From: Streptomyces marianii
Lineage (GTDB): Bacteria; Actinomycetota; Actinomycetes; Streptomycetales; Streptomycetaceae
Length of the DNA stretch: 64,000 nt
Direction: 5' to 3'
Assembly: GCF_005795905.1 (NCBI RefSeq)
Contig: NZ_VAWE01000001.1
Coordinates: forward strand, 7,443,501-7,507,500
The translations under genes were made by a program, and so were the position numbers. The notes under the pieces are model-generated. The model saw only the letters and a list, made by a program, of their open reading frames with translations, searched no databases and was not told where the DNA came from. This document shows positions 1 through 8,621 of this stretch, piece after piece (the stretch's first letter is position 1; each line of letters starts with the position of its first letter).

Positions 1-348
1 CTGGTGGATCTGGGCCGGGCGCGGTGCGTACCCGTCGCGGTAGCGGCGGGGAACTTCTGGGGTGGTTTCTGCTTGCTGCCTGGAAGGCCACGGGGAAGGA
101 CTGCGGCGTACCCGTGGCGATGCCGCTGGGACAAAGTCGGGCTCCTCCTCCGCCGAGCGAAACACAGTGAACGTGGGAACCACCCTGTCCTGGTTCCCGG
201 TGGCGGGCATCCGGCCCGCCGGCCGGGATAGGCACACCGACTGCCGAACGGGCGGGGTGGGGCGGAGCCGCCGTAGTACTCCGAGCCGGGGAGAGCCCGT
301 GCGCATGGGGAAGGGCGGCAGCGGTTTCGAGAAGGGAAGGAGACTGCA

Positions 349-1779
349 ATGCCGGAAGATGCGCCGCTGAACAGCGGCGCTCCCGACCAGATCCCGCAGG
401 GGGCCTGGTCGCGGGTATCGGGGATGCAGGCCAAGCTTCACCGTTGGGCGGCGGCCGATCCCGGCCGCAGGTTCGACGACCTGTTCAACTTCGTGCACGA
501 CCCGGCGACGCTGCTGGTGGCGTTCGACCGGGTCGCGGGAAACAAGGGGGCGCGCACTCCCGGCGTCGACGGCCTCACGGTCACCGACGTCGAGGACAGT
601 GTTGGCGTCCCGAGGTTCCTGGACGACCTGCGGACGTCCCTGAAGGAGGGGACGTTCCGGCCGCTGCCGGTGCGGGAACGCAAGATCCCCAAGCCGGGCG
701 GGTCGGGAAAGATCCGCAGCCTCGGCATTCCCACCGTGGCTGACCGGATCGTCCAGGCGGCGCTGAAGCTGGTGCTGGAACCCATCTTCGAGGCCGACTT
801 CGAGCCGGTCTCCTATGGGTTTCGGCCCAAGCGGCGGGCCCAGGACGCGATCGCTGAGATCCACTACTTCGGCACCCGCGGCTACCGCTGGGTGCTGGAT
901 GCGGACATCGAGGCGGCCTTCGACAACGTCTCGCATGCGGCCCTGATGGGCCGGGTGCGGCTGCGGGTGAAGGACAAACGCGTGCTGGCGCTGGTCAAGG
1001 CGTTCCTCAAGGCCGGGATCCTCACCGAACTCGGCGACTTCGAGGACACCCACACCGGCACGCCGCAAGGCGGCATCCTCTCCCCGCTGATCTTCAACGT
1101 GGTGATGTCGGTGCTCGATGAGCACCTGCACGGACCGTGGAAGGACGGCGGGAGCATGTCGACCGAGAGCCGACGCGCCTACCGGCGCCGCAAGGGGTCA
1201 CCGACGTGGCGGCTGGTCCGCTACTGCGATGACTTCGTCGTTGTCGTCCACGGCGACCGCAACGACGTGCTGGCGCTGCGCGAAGACGTCGCCGCTGTGC
1301 TCGCCCCCATGGGCCTTCGCCTCTCGCAGGCCAAGACCCAGGTGGTGCACATGAGCGACGGGTTCGACTTCCTGGGGTTCCACATCCAGTGGCGCCGCAA
1401 GCGGGGAACGAACAAGTGGCACGTCTACACCTTCATCGCCGACCGGCCCATCCGGTCGCTGAAGGCCAAGATCCGTGCCCTGACACACAGGACGTCGCAG
1501 CAGGATCTGGAACACGTGCTGACCAGAATCAACCAGGTCATGCACGGCTGGGCCAACTACTTCAGGCACGCTGTCGCGAAAAGCACCTTCAGTATGCTGG
1601 ACAACTTCGCCTGGTGGCGAATCATCCGCATGCTGATGGAGCGGCACCACTGGAGATGGAAGGACGTCCGCCGACGGCTCACCACGCCCACCGGGCGCTG
1701 GAAGCCAGTCACCGGCGGACAGGTCGAACTGCGGAAAATCCCCCGCGATCCCCATCACCCGGTATCGCTACCGCAGTAG
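349..1779 (+). CDS. ltrA: Group II intron reverse transcriptase/maturase
   Basis: Intron-encoded protein that reverse-transcribes the intron RNA and helps it splice. The 476-residue frame shows an RT domain with GTPQGG (about residues 237-242) and the catalytic YCDD box (292-295), a cysteine variant of YADD. A maturase X domain follows (about 380-460). No HNH endonuclease domain is visible. The ATG at 349 follows a GGAGA ribosome site. The C-terminus looks shifted: in the +1 frame after a C-run near 1741-1745 the sequence continues ITRYRYRSSTIPNPW, the usual tail of this family, and would stop at 1816. The frame as written therefore loses about 20 residues, from a real or sequencing indel. 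Confidence 0.9.
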   Translation: MPEDAPLNSGAPDQIPQGAWSRVSGMQAKLHRWAAADPGRRFDDLFNFVHDPATLLVAFDRVAGNKGARTPGVDGLTVTDVEDSVGVPRFLDDLRTSLKEGTFRPLPVRERKIPKPGGSGKIRSLGIPTVADRIVQAALKLVLEPIFEADFEPVSYGFRPKRRAQDAIAEIHYFGTRGYRWVLDADIEAAFDNVSHAALMGRVRLRVKDKRVLALVKAFLKAGILTELGDFEDTHTGTPQGGILSPLIFNVVMSVLDEHLHGPWKDGGSMSTESRRAYRRRKGSPTWRLVRYCDDFVVVVHGDRNDVLALREDVAAVLAPMGLRLSQAKTQVVHMSDGFDFLGFHIQWRRKRGTNKWHVYTFIADRPIRSLKAKIRALTHRTSQQDLEHVLTRINQVMHGWANYFRHAVAKSTFSMLDNFAWWRIIRMLMERHHWRWKDVRRRLTTPTGRWKPVTGGQVELRKIPRDPHHPVSLPQ

Positions 1780-1832
1780 CACGATCCCCAACCCCTGGAT
1801 CCCCAACCACACCTGACGGCAGAGACCGTGGA

Positions 1833-1929
1833 GAGCCCGTTACGGAGAGATCCGTACGGCGGGTTCGGCGAGGGGCTCGGGGAAACGGACCGGGAGCAAT
1901 CCCGGAACCGCGCCCCGGGCCTACTCAAC
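1833..1929 (+). ncRNA. Group II intron domains V and VI
   Basis: Domain V is a 34-nt hairpin (1833-1866) with the AGC catalytic triad near its 5' end and a terminal stem TACGGA/TCCGTA closed by a GAGA (GNRA) loop. After a 3-nt linker, domain VI pairs 1870-1882 with 1913-1926 over 13 bp with one bulged A (1923). Its upper part is a ccggga/tcccgg stem with a GCAA loop. These are textbook features of the catalytic core and branch-point helix, so the ribozyme 3' end appears intact. Confidence 0.88.
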
Positions 1930-1932
1930 TGC
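1907..1932. repeat. Left inverted repeat of ISL3-type element
   Basis: 26 bp, inverted relative to 4959-4984, with a single mismatch (CTCAACTGC here, CTCAGCTGC in the other copy read on the minus strand). It spans the last 23 nt of the group II intron plus three bases of 3' exon. Confidence 0.8.
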
Positions 1933-3297
1933 ATCTCGTCAGGCGCGCTGACTGTTCGTCACGGTGTGTGATGTGTATGGCGGGACTGGCCCCCGGACGC
2001 AGGACGCCCGTGGTCCTGGTTGATCATTTCTGTTCTCTACGCAGAAGGATCATTGGGGAGCCACGGGCTTGGTCAACGATACGACGTTGTTGCTCGGTCT
2101 CGACGGGGTGTCCGTCGTGCGGGTCGAGTCACTGGCCGACGGGACGCGTCGGGTGCACCTGATCACGGCGGACGAGGCGGCGCGGGCCTGCCCGTCCTGC
2201 GGGGTCATCGCCTCCCGGGTGAAGGGGCCGGCGGTGACCCGGCCGCGTGATCTGCCCTACGGGGAGCGGAGGCTGGAGTTCTTCTGGCACAAGCGCCGAT
2301 GGTGGTGCCGCGAGCCGAAGTGCCCGAGGAAATCGTTCACCGAGAGCGTTGCCCAGATACCGGCCGGGGCGCGGGTCACCGCCCGGTTGCGGGAGGCGGC
2401 CGGGCACCGGGTGCGCGATGCCGGTTCCACGGTCATCCAGGCCGCCCGCGACCTGCATCTGTCATGGCCGACGGTGATGGGAGCCTTCCGCACATCGGCG
2501 CGCGAGGTCACGGGCGCCCCGCTGCCTGAGGTGAGGGTGATGGGCATCGACGAGACCCGGCGGGGCAAGACGAAGTGGGAGCAGGACCCCGAGAGCGGCA
2601 AGTGGCACCTGGTGCGGGACCGGTGGCACACCGGCTTCGTCGACGCCCTCGGCACCGGCGGGCTGCTCGGCCAGGTCGAGGGCCGCACCGTCGCCGACGT
2701 CCTGGCCTGGCTCGCCAGCACACCGCTGACCTGGCGAAAGAGTATCCGGCACGTCGCCATCGACATGTCGGCCACCTACCGCGCGGCGGTCCGCACCGGC
2801 CTGCCGCACGCGATCATCGTGGTCGACCACTTCCACGTCGTCCAGCTCGCCAACAAGATGCTGTCCATGGTGCGGCGCCGCACCACCGCCGAGATCCGGG
2901 GCCGACGTGGACGCGCCACCGACCCGGAGTGGAAGGCCAGACGACGGCTCCTACGCAACCGCGAGGACCTCACCGACGACCAGTTCGCCACCATGTGGAA
3001 CACCCTGCTCGGCGAGGGGAAGATCGGGCAGACGCTGCTGACCGCGTGGATTGCCAAGGAGAACCTGCGCAACCCCTCGCCCTGGCCCGCACCGGGGCCG
3101 ACCGCCATCAAGTCGGCCACGCCCGATGGAAGTTCCTCACGTGGTGCGCGGACTCCGACATCCCCGAGGTGCGGCAGCTCGCCGTCACCGTCGACCGCTG
3201 GTGGACCGAGATCGACGCGTTCATCGACACCGGGCACAGCAACGCGAAGAGCGAGGGCATCAACCGCGTGATCAAGCTCGTCGCCCGCAACGCGTTT

Positions 3298-3304
3298 GGC
3301 TTCC
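3298..3304. repeat. 7-bp target-site duplication (left copy)
   Basis: GGCTTCC at 3298-3304 is repeated exactly at 4886-4892, immediately outside the nested insertion sequence. Joining the two flanks through one copy restores the ISL3 transposase reading frame, which supports a true transposition duplication. Confidence 0.85.
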
Positions 3305-3350
3305 TTGCATTTTGAGTTCCCGGTATCGCCGGGTGAGAAGGGCTGGTCGG
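3305..3350. repeat. Left inverted repeat of nested IS
   Basis: 46 bp beginning TTGCATTTTGAGTTCCCGG; the reverse complement of 4840-4885 differs at only two adjacent bases. Confidence 0.92.
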
Positions 3351-3397
3351 GGGCAGGACGGATTCCGCGGTTCTCATGACAGCAGGGCGGCCTCTGC

Positions 3398-4866
3398 ATG
3401 ATCGTGGCTTCTCGCCACGAGTTGACAGTCGATCAGGCAAAGGCCGTGATGCACACTCTTCCCTCTCCCGCGCCTGATGTCGATGCCCTGCAGGAACTAG
3501 CGTCGTTCCGGGGCCAGTTGTGCTCCTGTCTGCACCGTCGAGGCGATGCGCTGTTCGAACTCGTCGAGGCCATGCTGTGCACCGCCGGTCCGGTTCGGTC
3601 GCCGGTGGAGCTGTCGCTGGAGCCGGAGTTCCTGCGGCGGCACAGCTCGGTCTACGATGCGCTGCACCACGGGCGGGTCTCGATCGACCGGCTGCGCAGG
3701 CCCTGGTTCAGCGCCTGTCCCCGGCCCGGCCGGGTGAGCCGCTGACGTTCGCCATCGACACCACCCCGCTGGCCCGCCCCGACGCCCGCTTCGCCGACCA
3801 GCGGACCATGGTGATGGTCCGCACCAAGGGTCCAGACATGTTCTTGCCCGGCTGGGACTACAGCGTCCTGGTCGGCATCGGCTGGGGCGCCACCTCCTGG
3901 GTGCAGCCGCTGGAGGCTCGGCGGGTGCGCCCCACCGAGCAGGCCGGCGAGGTCGCCCTGCGGCAGATCCGCACCCTGCTGGCAGATCTGCAGGCCACCG
4001 GCCGCTGGCAACTGGGCGACCCGCCGCCGTTGATCCTGCTGGACGCCGGCTACCGGGGCGCGGAACTGGCCACCGAGCTGGACTGCCTGCCCGTCCGACT
4101 CCTGGTGCGACTGCGCGGCAACCGGCGCTTCCACTTCGACCCGCCGCCACGGCTGCCGGGCACCAACGGGCGCCCCCAGCGGCACGGCGCGGAGTTCTCC
4201 TGCGCCCGCGCCGACACCCGCCCGGCCCCTGACAGCGAAGTCAGCCTCGACAGCGACCGGTACGGGAAGGTGACCATCCGCGCCTGGCACAACCTGCACC
4301 AACAGGTGACCCGCCGCTCCAGCTGGTGGAGCAACTGGCCCGCGGATACGCCCTTGCCCATTGTTACGCGGCACCGTCCTGCAGGTGCAGGTCGAGCGAC
4401 TACCGCACGGCGGCAGCACGGAGAGGGACTTGTGGCTGTGGCACCTCGGCCCCCAGCCCGCCGACCCCGTTCTGCTGTGGACGGCCTACATGCGCCGCTT
4501 CGACCAGGAACACTTCCACCGGTTCGTCAAGGGCCACCTCGGCCTGGGCGCCGCCCGCCTGGACGCGGCCGAAGCCGTCGACCGGTGGATAGCCCTCGTC
4601 CTGGCCGCCTACACGCAGCTGTATCTCGCCCGGCACCCCGTCGACGATCTCCGCCGCCCCTGGCAGGCCCGCATGCCCCATGGCACCACCCTGAGCCCCT
4701 ACCGAGTCCGGTTGGGGTTTCACCGCCTCCGCGCGAAACTCCCCGCGATCACCAGCCCCCGAAACCCCGGCCCGCAGGACCCGGCCGCCCCAAAGGCTCA
4801 CGGAACAGACCGAAACATCCCCGCCCCACCTACAGACCTCCGACCAGCCCTTCTCACCCGGCGTGA
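3398..4866 (+). pseudogene. DDE transposase of nested IS, multiply frameshifted
   Basis: The transposase is read from ATG 3398 with the motif ELASFRGQL. It changes frame three times: one base lost near 3699 (DRLRR / ALVQRLSPARPG), one base gained near 4366 (LPIV / RGTVLQVQVE), and one base lost near 4778 (NPGP / AGPGRPKGSRN). In the third segment DQEHFHRFVKGHLG and YTQLYLARHP match the C-terminal half of NF041680-type transposases. The native stop would be TGA 4864-4866 inside the right inverted repeat. Without the last shift the frame runs through the IS end into the ISL3 tail. No intact product is predicted. Confidence 0.85.
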
Positions 4867-4885
4867 CCGGGAACTCAAAATGCAA
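4840..4885. repeat. Right inverted repeat of nested IS
   Basis: 46 bp ending ACTCAAAATGCAA, the inverted partner of 3305-3350. It contains the native transposase stop codon at 4864-4866. Confidence 0.92.
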
Positions 4886-4892
4886 GGCTTCC
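4886..4892. repeat. 7-bp target-site duplication (right copy)
   Basis: GGCTTCC, identical to 3298-3304. ISL3 transposase coding sequence resumes directly after the nested element. Confidence 0.85.
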
Positions 4893-4958
4893 GCAACGCC
4901 GACAACCAACGACTACGGACACGCTGCGTCACCACCCGCCGAGCCCGCAGACACCTCC

Positions 4959-4984
4959 GCAGCTGAGTAGGCCCGGGGCGCGGT
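4959..4984. repeat. Right inverted repeat of ISL3-type element
   Basis: 26 bp, inverted copy of 1907-1932. It overlaps the transposase stop codon (4964-4966), a compact arrangement normal for insertion sequences. Confidence 0.8.
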
Positions 4985-5276
4985 GCGGTCATCGTGCTGA
5001 TCTCCTTCGAGGCTTCGACACTTCGAAGATCAGCCGGTGGCTGTGTGTCTATGCGGGCCTCAGCCCGATGCCGGAGCAAACCCCCGGATCAGGTCGAACC
5101 CGTACACCACTTCCCAGGACGCAACCCTCGGCTCGGCGTCCGTGCCCGAGAGGTTCTTCGACGCGGGTGCGGGGTGGTGCGGGCTGGAGGGCATGCCTCC
5201 CATTATGGCGGTAGCTTCCCGCTCGCCGAGCAGCTGGACGCGACCGATCACCGGCCGACATCCACCGGCAGGAAAG
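4985..5276. other. No gene recognised
   Basis: About 290 bp between the ISL3 end and an IS110 scrap. Open frames exist on both strands because of the GC content, but none gives a recognisable protein. A minus-strand frame ending at 5060 (SWEVVYGFDLIRGF near its end) has protein-like composition and may be a further remnant. Confidence 0.4.
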
Positions 5277-5400
5277 TCGGAACGGTCCGCCGCCGCGGCA
5301 CACTCGTTGGCGCGGGCGTCTCTGGACATGCGGACGAGGGCAATGCGGTAGAGGGCTGAGTTGGCTCCGCGATTACCGCTGCGCGGGACGGCAACCAAGG
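5277..5400 (-). pseudogene. IS110-family transposase fragment
   Basis: Read on the minus strand, a stretch of about 40 residues contains GNRGANSALYRIALVRMSRD, which matches the conserved C-terminal part of IS110-type (DEDD) transposases, where a similar ANxALxxIALVRMSRDxR segment precedes the end of the protein. Nothing upstream or downstream continues the match, so this is a scrap and not a gene. Confidence 0.7.
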
Positions 5401-5485
5401 CCCAGATCCGCGCCTTGGTTGCCGGGAAGGAGGCCGGCTGCACCGACGTACTCACCGTGGCCGGACTCCCTGTCCCGGCCACGGC

Positions 5486-5656
5486 ATGGGACTCGCCGAG
5501 GTGATGGTCGCCCTCGGCATCGCCTCCCAGACCAGCGGTGTGTGGTCCATGCCCGTCACGCTCCCGACCCCCGAAGACGAACTGCCACTTGCCCGCACGC
5601 GGATCTCCGGTCTGGCCCGCCTGCGGGCAGCACAGGGCCGCCCGCTCGAAGGCTGA
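5486..5656 (+). CDS. Small ORF, possible gene remnant
   Basis: 56 codons starting ATG GGA CTC with good amino-acid composition (starts MGLAEVMVALGIASQTSGVW, ends GLARLRAAQGRPLEG). Upstream in-frame sequence also looks protein-like, so it may be the C-terminal end of a decayed gene. I do not recognise the family. It sits among fragments of mobile elements, and no convincing ribosome-binding site precedes the ATG. Confidence 0.3.
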   Translation: MGLAEVMVALGIASQTSGVWSMPVTLPTPEDELPLARTRISGLARLRAAQGRPLEG

Positions 5657-5867
5657 CGAGCGACCCGTCGCTGGGTTGTATGCAGCGGGCGTACAGGCGC
5701 ATGTGCGCCCTCGTGCATCGCGGGCCTCCGCTTCTGCAGTGGAGAACCCAGGCCTTGAGGAGACTGCTGTGGCAAGGATCGTGGAGGGGAAACACCGGTC
5801 GCCGATCGGGGACGACGGGCACCAGCCGAATCGGCCCGTAGTGCCGCCCCCTCCTCCTTTGCTTCCA
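5657..5867. other. No gene recognised
   Basis: Short spacer of decayed sequence between the small ORF and the carbamoyltransferase fragment; no motif or structure supports a feature. Confidence 0.4.
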
Positions 5868-6105
5868 CCCCTCCGCCTGCGGTCATCGACGGGAAGGTGG
5901 TCGCCTTCGCCGAGGAGGAGCGCTTCTCCCGCCGCAACCACCACAAGGACTCCCGCTCCTGCGCGGTGGCCGCGGCCTACTGCCTGTCCGAGGCCGGCAT
6001 CACCCTGGCCGACGTTGACGAGATCGCCATCGCCTTCAACCCGGCCTGGCCTACGCCGAGCGACATCTGCACGGACGCCGAGCTGAACTTCATGAACGAA
6101 ACTAT
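5868..6105 (+). pseudogene. Carbamoyltransferase N-terminal fragment
   Basis: The frame reads AVIDGKVVAFAEEERFSRRN and continues AAAYCLSEAGITLADVDEIA, the N-terminal signature of NodU/CmcH/TobZ-type O-carbamoyltransferases. These enzymes transfer carbamoyl groups onto sugars or antibiotics. Only about 75 of the usual 550 or more residues are present. The match stops near 6100, where an integrase fragment begins on the other strand. This is a relic, perhaps of a biosynthetic cluster carried on a lost island. Confidence 0.75.
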
Positions 6106-6119
6106 GTCGTGTCCTGAGC

Positions 6120-6430
6120 GGCTTTGACCTGCTGTTTTCCACCACTTTTCAAGATCGAATAGTAGGGCAGTGGGAGATGGTGCCTTCCGGTGCTCTCTCT
6201 CGCTGGCCGCGAAGCGCAGCCACCTGCTTTGCAGCGAATCGGCAATCTCCTGCTCCATGGCCAGGGCAACGTGCGAGTAGAGACCTTCCACGCCGGCGAC
6301 CTCGTGGCCCATGCGGGTCTCCACGGCGATGCCACTGTGTCGATCTTCGTCCAGCCATTCCTTGCCGCCGTGACGAAGCAGGTACAGCCGCTTACGGGCG
6401 TTCGTGGTCGCGGGGAACCGGCCCCTGACC
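6120..6430 (-). pseudogene. Tyrosine recombinase/integrase C-terminal fragment
   Basis: The minus strand encodes about 100 residues including RKRLYLLRHGGKEW, then SGIAVETRMGHEVAGVEGLY and SRWLRFAASER. The RMGHEVAGVEGLYSHV segment resembles the region around the catalytic tyrosine of phage and plasmid integrases. There is no N-terminal half, no start, and no attachment site found nearby. It probably marks the edge of a former integrative element. Confidence 0.65.
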
Positions 6431-6796
6431 CGCGGTCAAACTGTCCAACAAGGCACAGGCCGCAGTGCGCGCCCCGGTCGCTCACCAGCCCGGATGAGAT
6501 TTTCGGCAAGGGCAGGATGCATGAGGCCGACTGGGACGACAACGGTGCCCCGGATGAGCTGATCGGCACGTGAAGAGCTGTGCCGCGGTGACCTGCATGC
6601 CCTGGCGGTCGCCGGAGGCGCTCCAGCGGTCACTGCACCCCAGCGGGCGCTGGCCGCGTTTCTGCGTCTGCCCGCCGGGTGATCTCCGCACCGGGGCACC
6701 GCTGCTCTGGCACTCGTGCCCGTACGGGGCGGTGTAGCCGGTGGTCGGGTGCACGGTCGCCTCAGGTTGTCGGTGCCGTCGGCTAGCGTGCGAGGT
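6431..6796. other. Decayed spacer upstream of the ATPase gene
   Basis: About 370 bp without a supported gene. A short plus-strand reading near 6483-6570 (SPDEIFGKGRMHEADWDD) looks protein-like but lacks a start and a family match. The last 60 bp before 6797 should hold the promoter of the ATPase gene; no clear -35/-10 pair was identified. Confidence 0.4.
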
Positions 6797-8380
6797 ATGC
6801 GCTACTTCAATACGGCCGGGCCGTGCGTCCCCACGCGTCACTACATGGTGCCGGCCCAGGAGCGGCTGCCCAGGGCCCGCGGGTACATCGAGCAGGGCCA
6901 GTACTTCGTGGTGCACGCGCCACGGCAGACCGGGAAGACGACGGTGCTGGCGGCGATGGCCCGGGAACTGACGGCCTCGGGCCGGTACGCGGCGCTGCAC
7001 TTCTCTTGCGAGAGCGCGGAGGTGGCCGGGGAGGACTACGGCCAGGCCGAGCTGCTGGTGCTGGAGGCGATTCGGCGGTCCGCGGAGTCCGCTGGGCTTC
7101 CTGATGATCTCGCGCCCTCCGCCTCCTGGCCCGACGCGGTGCCCGGGTCCCGGCTCACGCGGGGGCTGACTGAGTGGGTGCGGAACTGTCCGCGTCCGCT
7201 GGTGCTGTTCTTCGACGAGATCGACGCGCTGCGGGGGGAGAGCCTGCGCAGTGTGCTGCGCCAGTTGCGTGATGGCTTCACTGTCAGCCGTGGCGGCTTC
7301 CCGCATGCGGTGGTGCTGTGCGGGCTGCGGGATGTGCGTGACTACAAGGCGGCCTCGGGCGGGGATCCGGGGCGCCTTGGTACGTCGAGTCCGTTCAACA
7401 TCAAGGTGGCGTCGCTGCGGTTGGGCGACTTCACCGAGGCCGAGGTCGCCGAGCTGTACGGGCAGCACACCACGGAGACGGGCCAGGATTTCACGGTGGA
7501 TGCGCTGGAGCGTGCCTTCAGCTTTACCCAGGGACAGCCGTGGCTGGTCAACGCGCTGGCCCGGGAGGTCGTCGAGGAGATGGGGGTGCCGTCGGACACG
7601 CCGATCACGGCCGAGTACATGGAGGAGGCGAAGGAGCGGCTGATCCTGGCGCGTGCGACGCATCTGGACTCGCTGGCCGCCAGGTTGGGCGAAGACCGGG
7701 TGCGGCGGGTGATCCAGCCGCTGATCGCGGGCGAGCTGCTCCTGCCGACGGACACGTACGACGACGATCTGGCGTACGTGCGCGACCTGGGGCTGGTCGC
7801 TCCGGACGCGCCGGTGCGGGTGGCCAATCCGATCTACCAGGAGGTCATTGTCCGGGTCCTGGGAAACAACACGGAGGGTCAGGTCGTCGCCGCCCCGAGC
7901 AGCTTCCGGCTGCCGGACGGCCGGATCGACATGGACAAGCTGCTGTGCTCCTTCGCCGAGTTCTGGCGGGAGAACGGCGAGATCCTGGCCACCGCCTCGA
8001 CCTACCCGGAGGCCGCAGCACAGCTGGTGATGATGGCTTACCTGCACCGGATCGTGAACGGGGCGGGTTTCATCGACCGGGAGTACGGGGTCGGCCGGCG
8101 GCGCGTGGACCTGCTGATTCGCCAGCCGTACACCGCTGCCGACGGTTCGCGGGCGGTGCAGCGCGAGGCGCTGGAGCTGAAGGTGTGGCGCCAGGGCCGC
8201 ACCGACCCCCTCGCCGAGGGGCTGGCACGGTTGGACGACTACCTGGACCGCATGGAGCTGTCCACGGGCACCCTCGTCGTCTTCGACACCCGCCCGCAGA
8301 CAGCCCCGGTCCACGAGCGCACCGCCTTCTCGCAGCAGACCACGCCCTCCGGGCGCACCGTCACCCTGCTGCGCGCCTGA
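6797..8380 (+). CDS. AAA ATPase fused to PD-(D/E)XK-like nuclease
   Basis: 527 residues. The N-terminal half is a P-loop ATPase of the AAA-like PF14516 type, with Walker A APRQTGKTT (residues 41-49) and Walker B LVLFFDEIDAL (about 136-146). A winged-helix-like middle section follows. The C-terminal 130 residues look like a restriction-endonuclease-fold domain: GRRRVDLLIR followed by EALELKVW supplies the D...ExK pattern. ATG 6797 was chosen because the protein family begins at MRYFNTAG and a CGAGG ribosome site precedes it; an earlier in-frame start at 6716 adds unrelated residues. Such proteins are often linked to mobile DNA. A role in defence is possible but not shown. Confidence 0.82.
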   Translation: MRYFNTAGPCVPTRHYMVPAQERLPRARGYIEQGQYFVVHAPRQTGKTTVLAAMARELTASGRYAALHFSCESAEVAGEDYGQAELLVLEAIRRSAESAGLPDDLAPSASWPDAVPGSRLTRGLTEWVRNCPRPLVLFFDEIDALRGESLRSVLRQLRDGFTVSRGGFPHAVVLCGLRDVRDYKAASGGDPGRLGTSSPFNIKVASLRLGDFTEAEVAELYGQHTTETGQDFTVDALERAFSFTQGQPWLVNALAREVVEEMGVPSDTPITAEYMEEAKERLILARATHLDSLAARLGEDRVRRVIQPLIAGELLLPTDTYDDDLAYVRDLGLVAPDAPVRVANPIYQEVIVRVLGNNTEGQVVAAPSSFRLPDGRIDMDKLLCSFAEFWRENGEILATASTYPEAAAQLVMMAYLHRIVNGAGFIDREYGVGRRRVDLLIRQPYTAADGSRAVQREALELKVWRQGRTDPLAEGLARLDDYLDRMELSTGTLVVFDTRPQTAPVHERTAFSQQTTPSGRTVTLLRA

Positions 8381-8502
8381 CGGCCGGGAGACCTCAGCCA
8401 GGAGCGCCCCCGGATCTTCCCTCCCGTGGCCGTGTTCCCGGAGCAGCACGGGTTCGGTGCGGGAGCTGTAGGGGCTCGACAGCCAGGAATCGCGGCAGAT
8501 CG

Positions 8503-8520
8503 GTGCTGACACGTCAGCAC
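8503..8520. repeat. Perfect 8-bp hairpin
   Basis: GTGCTGAC-AC-GTCAGCAC, about 120 bp downstream of the ATPase stop codon. It could act as a terminator or be the end of a small element; no U-tract follows. Confidence 0.4.
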
Positions 8521-8621
8521 CGTGCCAGCACATGAAACCCTGGGGGCGGGCCGCGGCACGTTCTTCGACAAGCGCGCCGACGGCACCTTCGGTCCCGTGG
8601 AGGACATCAAGATCAGTCGGC

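Larger units (their letters stand above)
24..1929 (+). mobile_element. Group II intron with LtrA-type ORF
   Basis: A complete-looking group II intron. The 5' boundary is placed at a GTGCG consensus at 24-28, leaving only 23 nt of 5' exon in the window. Domains I-IV fill the leader and surround the maturase gene at 349. Domain V (1833-1866) and domain VI (1870-1926) follow the ORF. The branch-point A is 1923 and the intron should end in AAC at 1929, six nucleotides past the branch A. Domains I-III were not folded, so the 5' boundary is less certain than the 3' one. The 3' end overlaps the left inverted repeat of the next element. Confidence 0.82.
3305..4885 (+). mobile_element. Nested 1581-bp insertion sequence
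   Basis: Starts and ends with 46-bp inverted repeats (44/46 matches) at 3305-3350 and 4840-4885, flanked by the 7-bp duplication GGCTTCC. It carries one DDE-type transposase gene on the plus strand, broken by several frameshifts. The transposase resembles the NF041680-type group common in Streptomyces; the IS family name is assigned from memory and is less certain than the element boundaries. Confidence 0.9.
2069..4966 (+). pseudogene. ISL3 transposase, frameshifted and IS-interrupted
   Basis: DDE transposase of the ISL3 family. A TTG start at 2069 opens a frame with an N-terminal zinc-binding segment (CPSCG, then CREPKC) and the catalytic region beginning MGIDETRRGK and VVDHFHVVQLANK. One base is missing in a C-run near 3072, and the protein continues in another frame through WKFLTWC to ARNAFGF at 3304. 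There a second IS is inserted. The remaining codons FRNADNQRLRTRC and the stop TGA (4964-4966) lie beyond that IS and complete the normal C-terminus. It cannot encode an intact transposase as written. Confidence 0.92.
1907..4984 (+). mobile_element. ISL3-family insertion sequence, interrupted
   Basis: An ISL3-type element bounded by 26-bp inverted repeats (25/26 matches) at 1907-1932 and 4959-4984. Its transposase is frameshifted and split by a second IS. Removing the nested 1581-bp element and one 7-bp duplication leaves about 1.49 kb, a normal ISL3 size. No 8-bp direct repeat is seen at the outer ends. The left repeat also forms the 3' strand of intron domain VI, so the true left boundary is ambiguous. 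Confidence 0.75.

Noticed and set aside
8503..8520. Attachment site or IS end
   Set aside because: A perfect hairpin but without a second copy or a duplicated flank in the window.
6482..8533. 683-codon minus-strand open frame
   Set aside because: Antisense shadow of the AAA ATPase-nuclease gene; repetitive composition and no motif.
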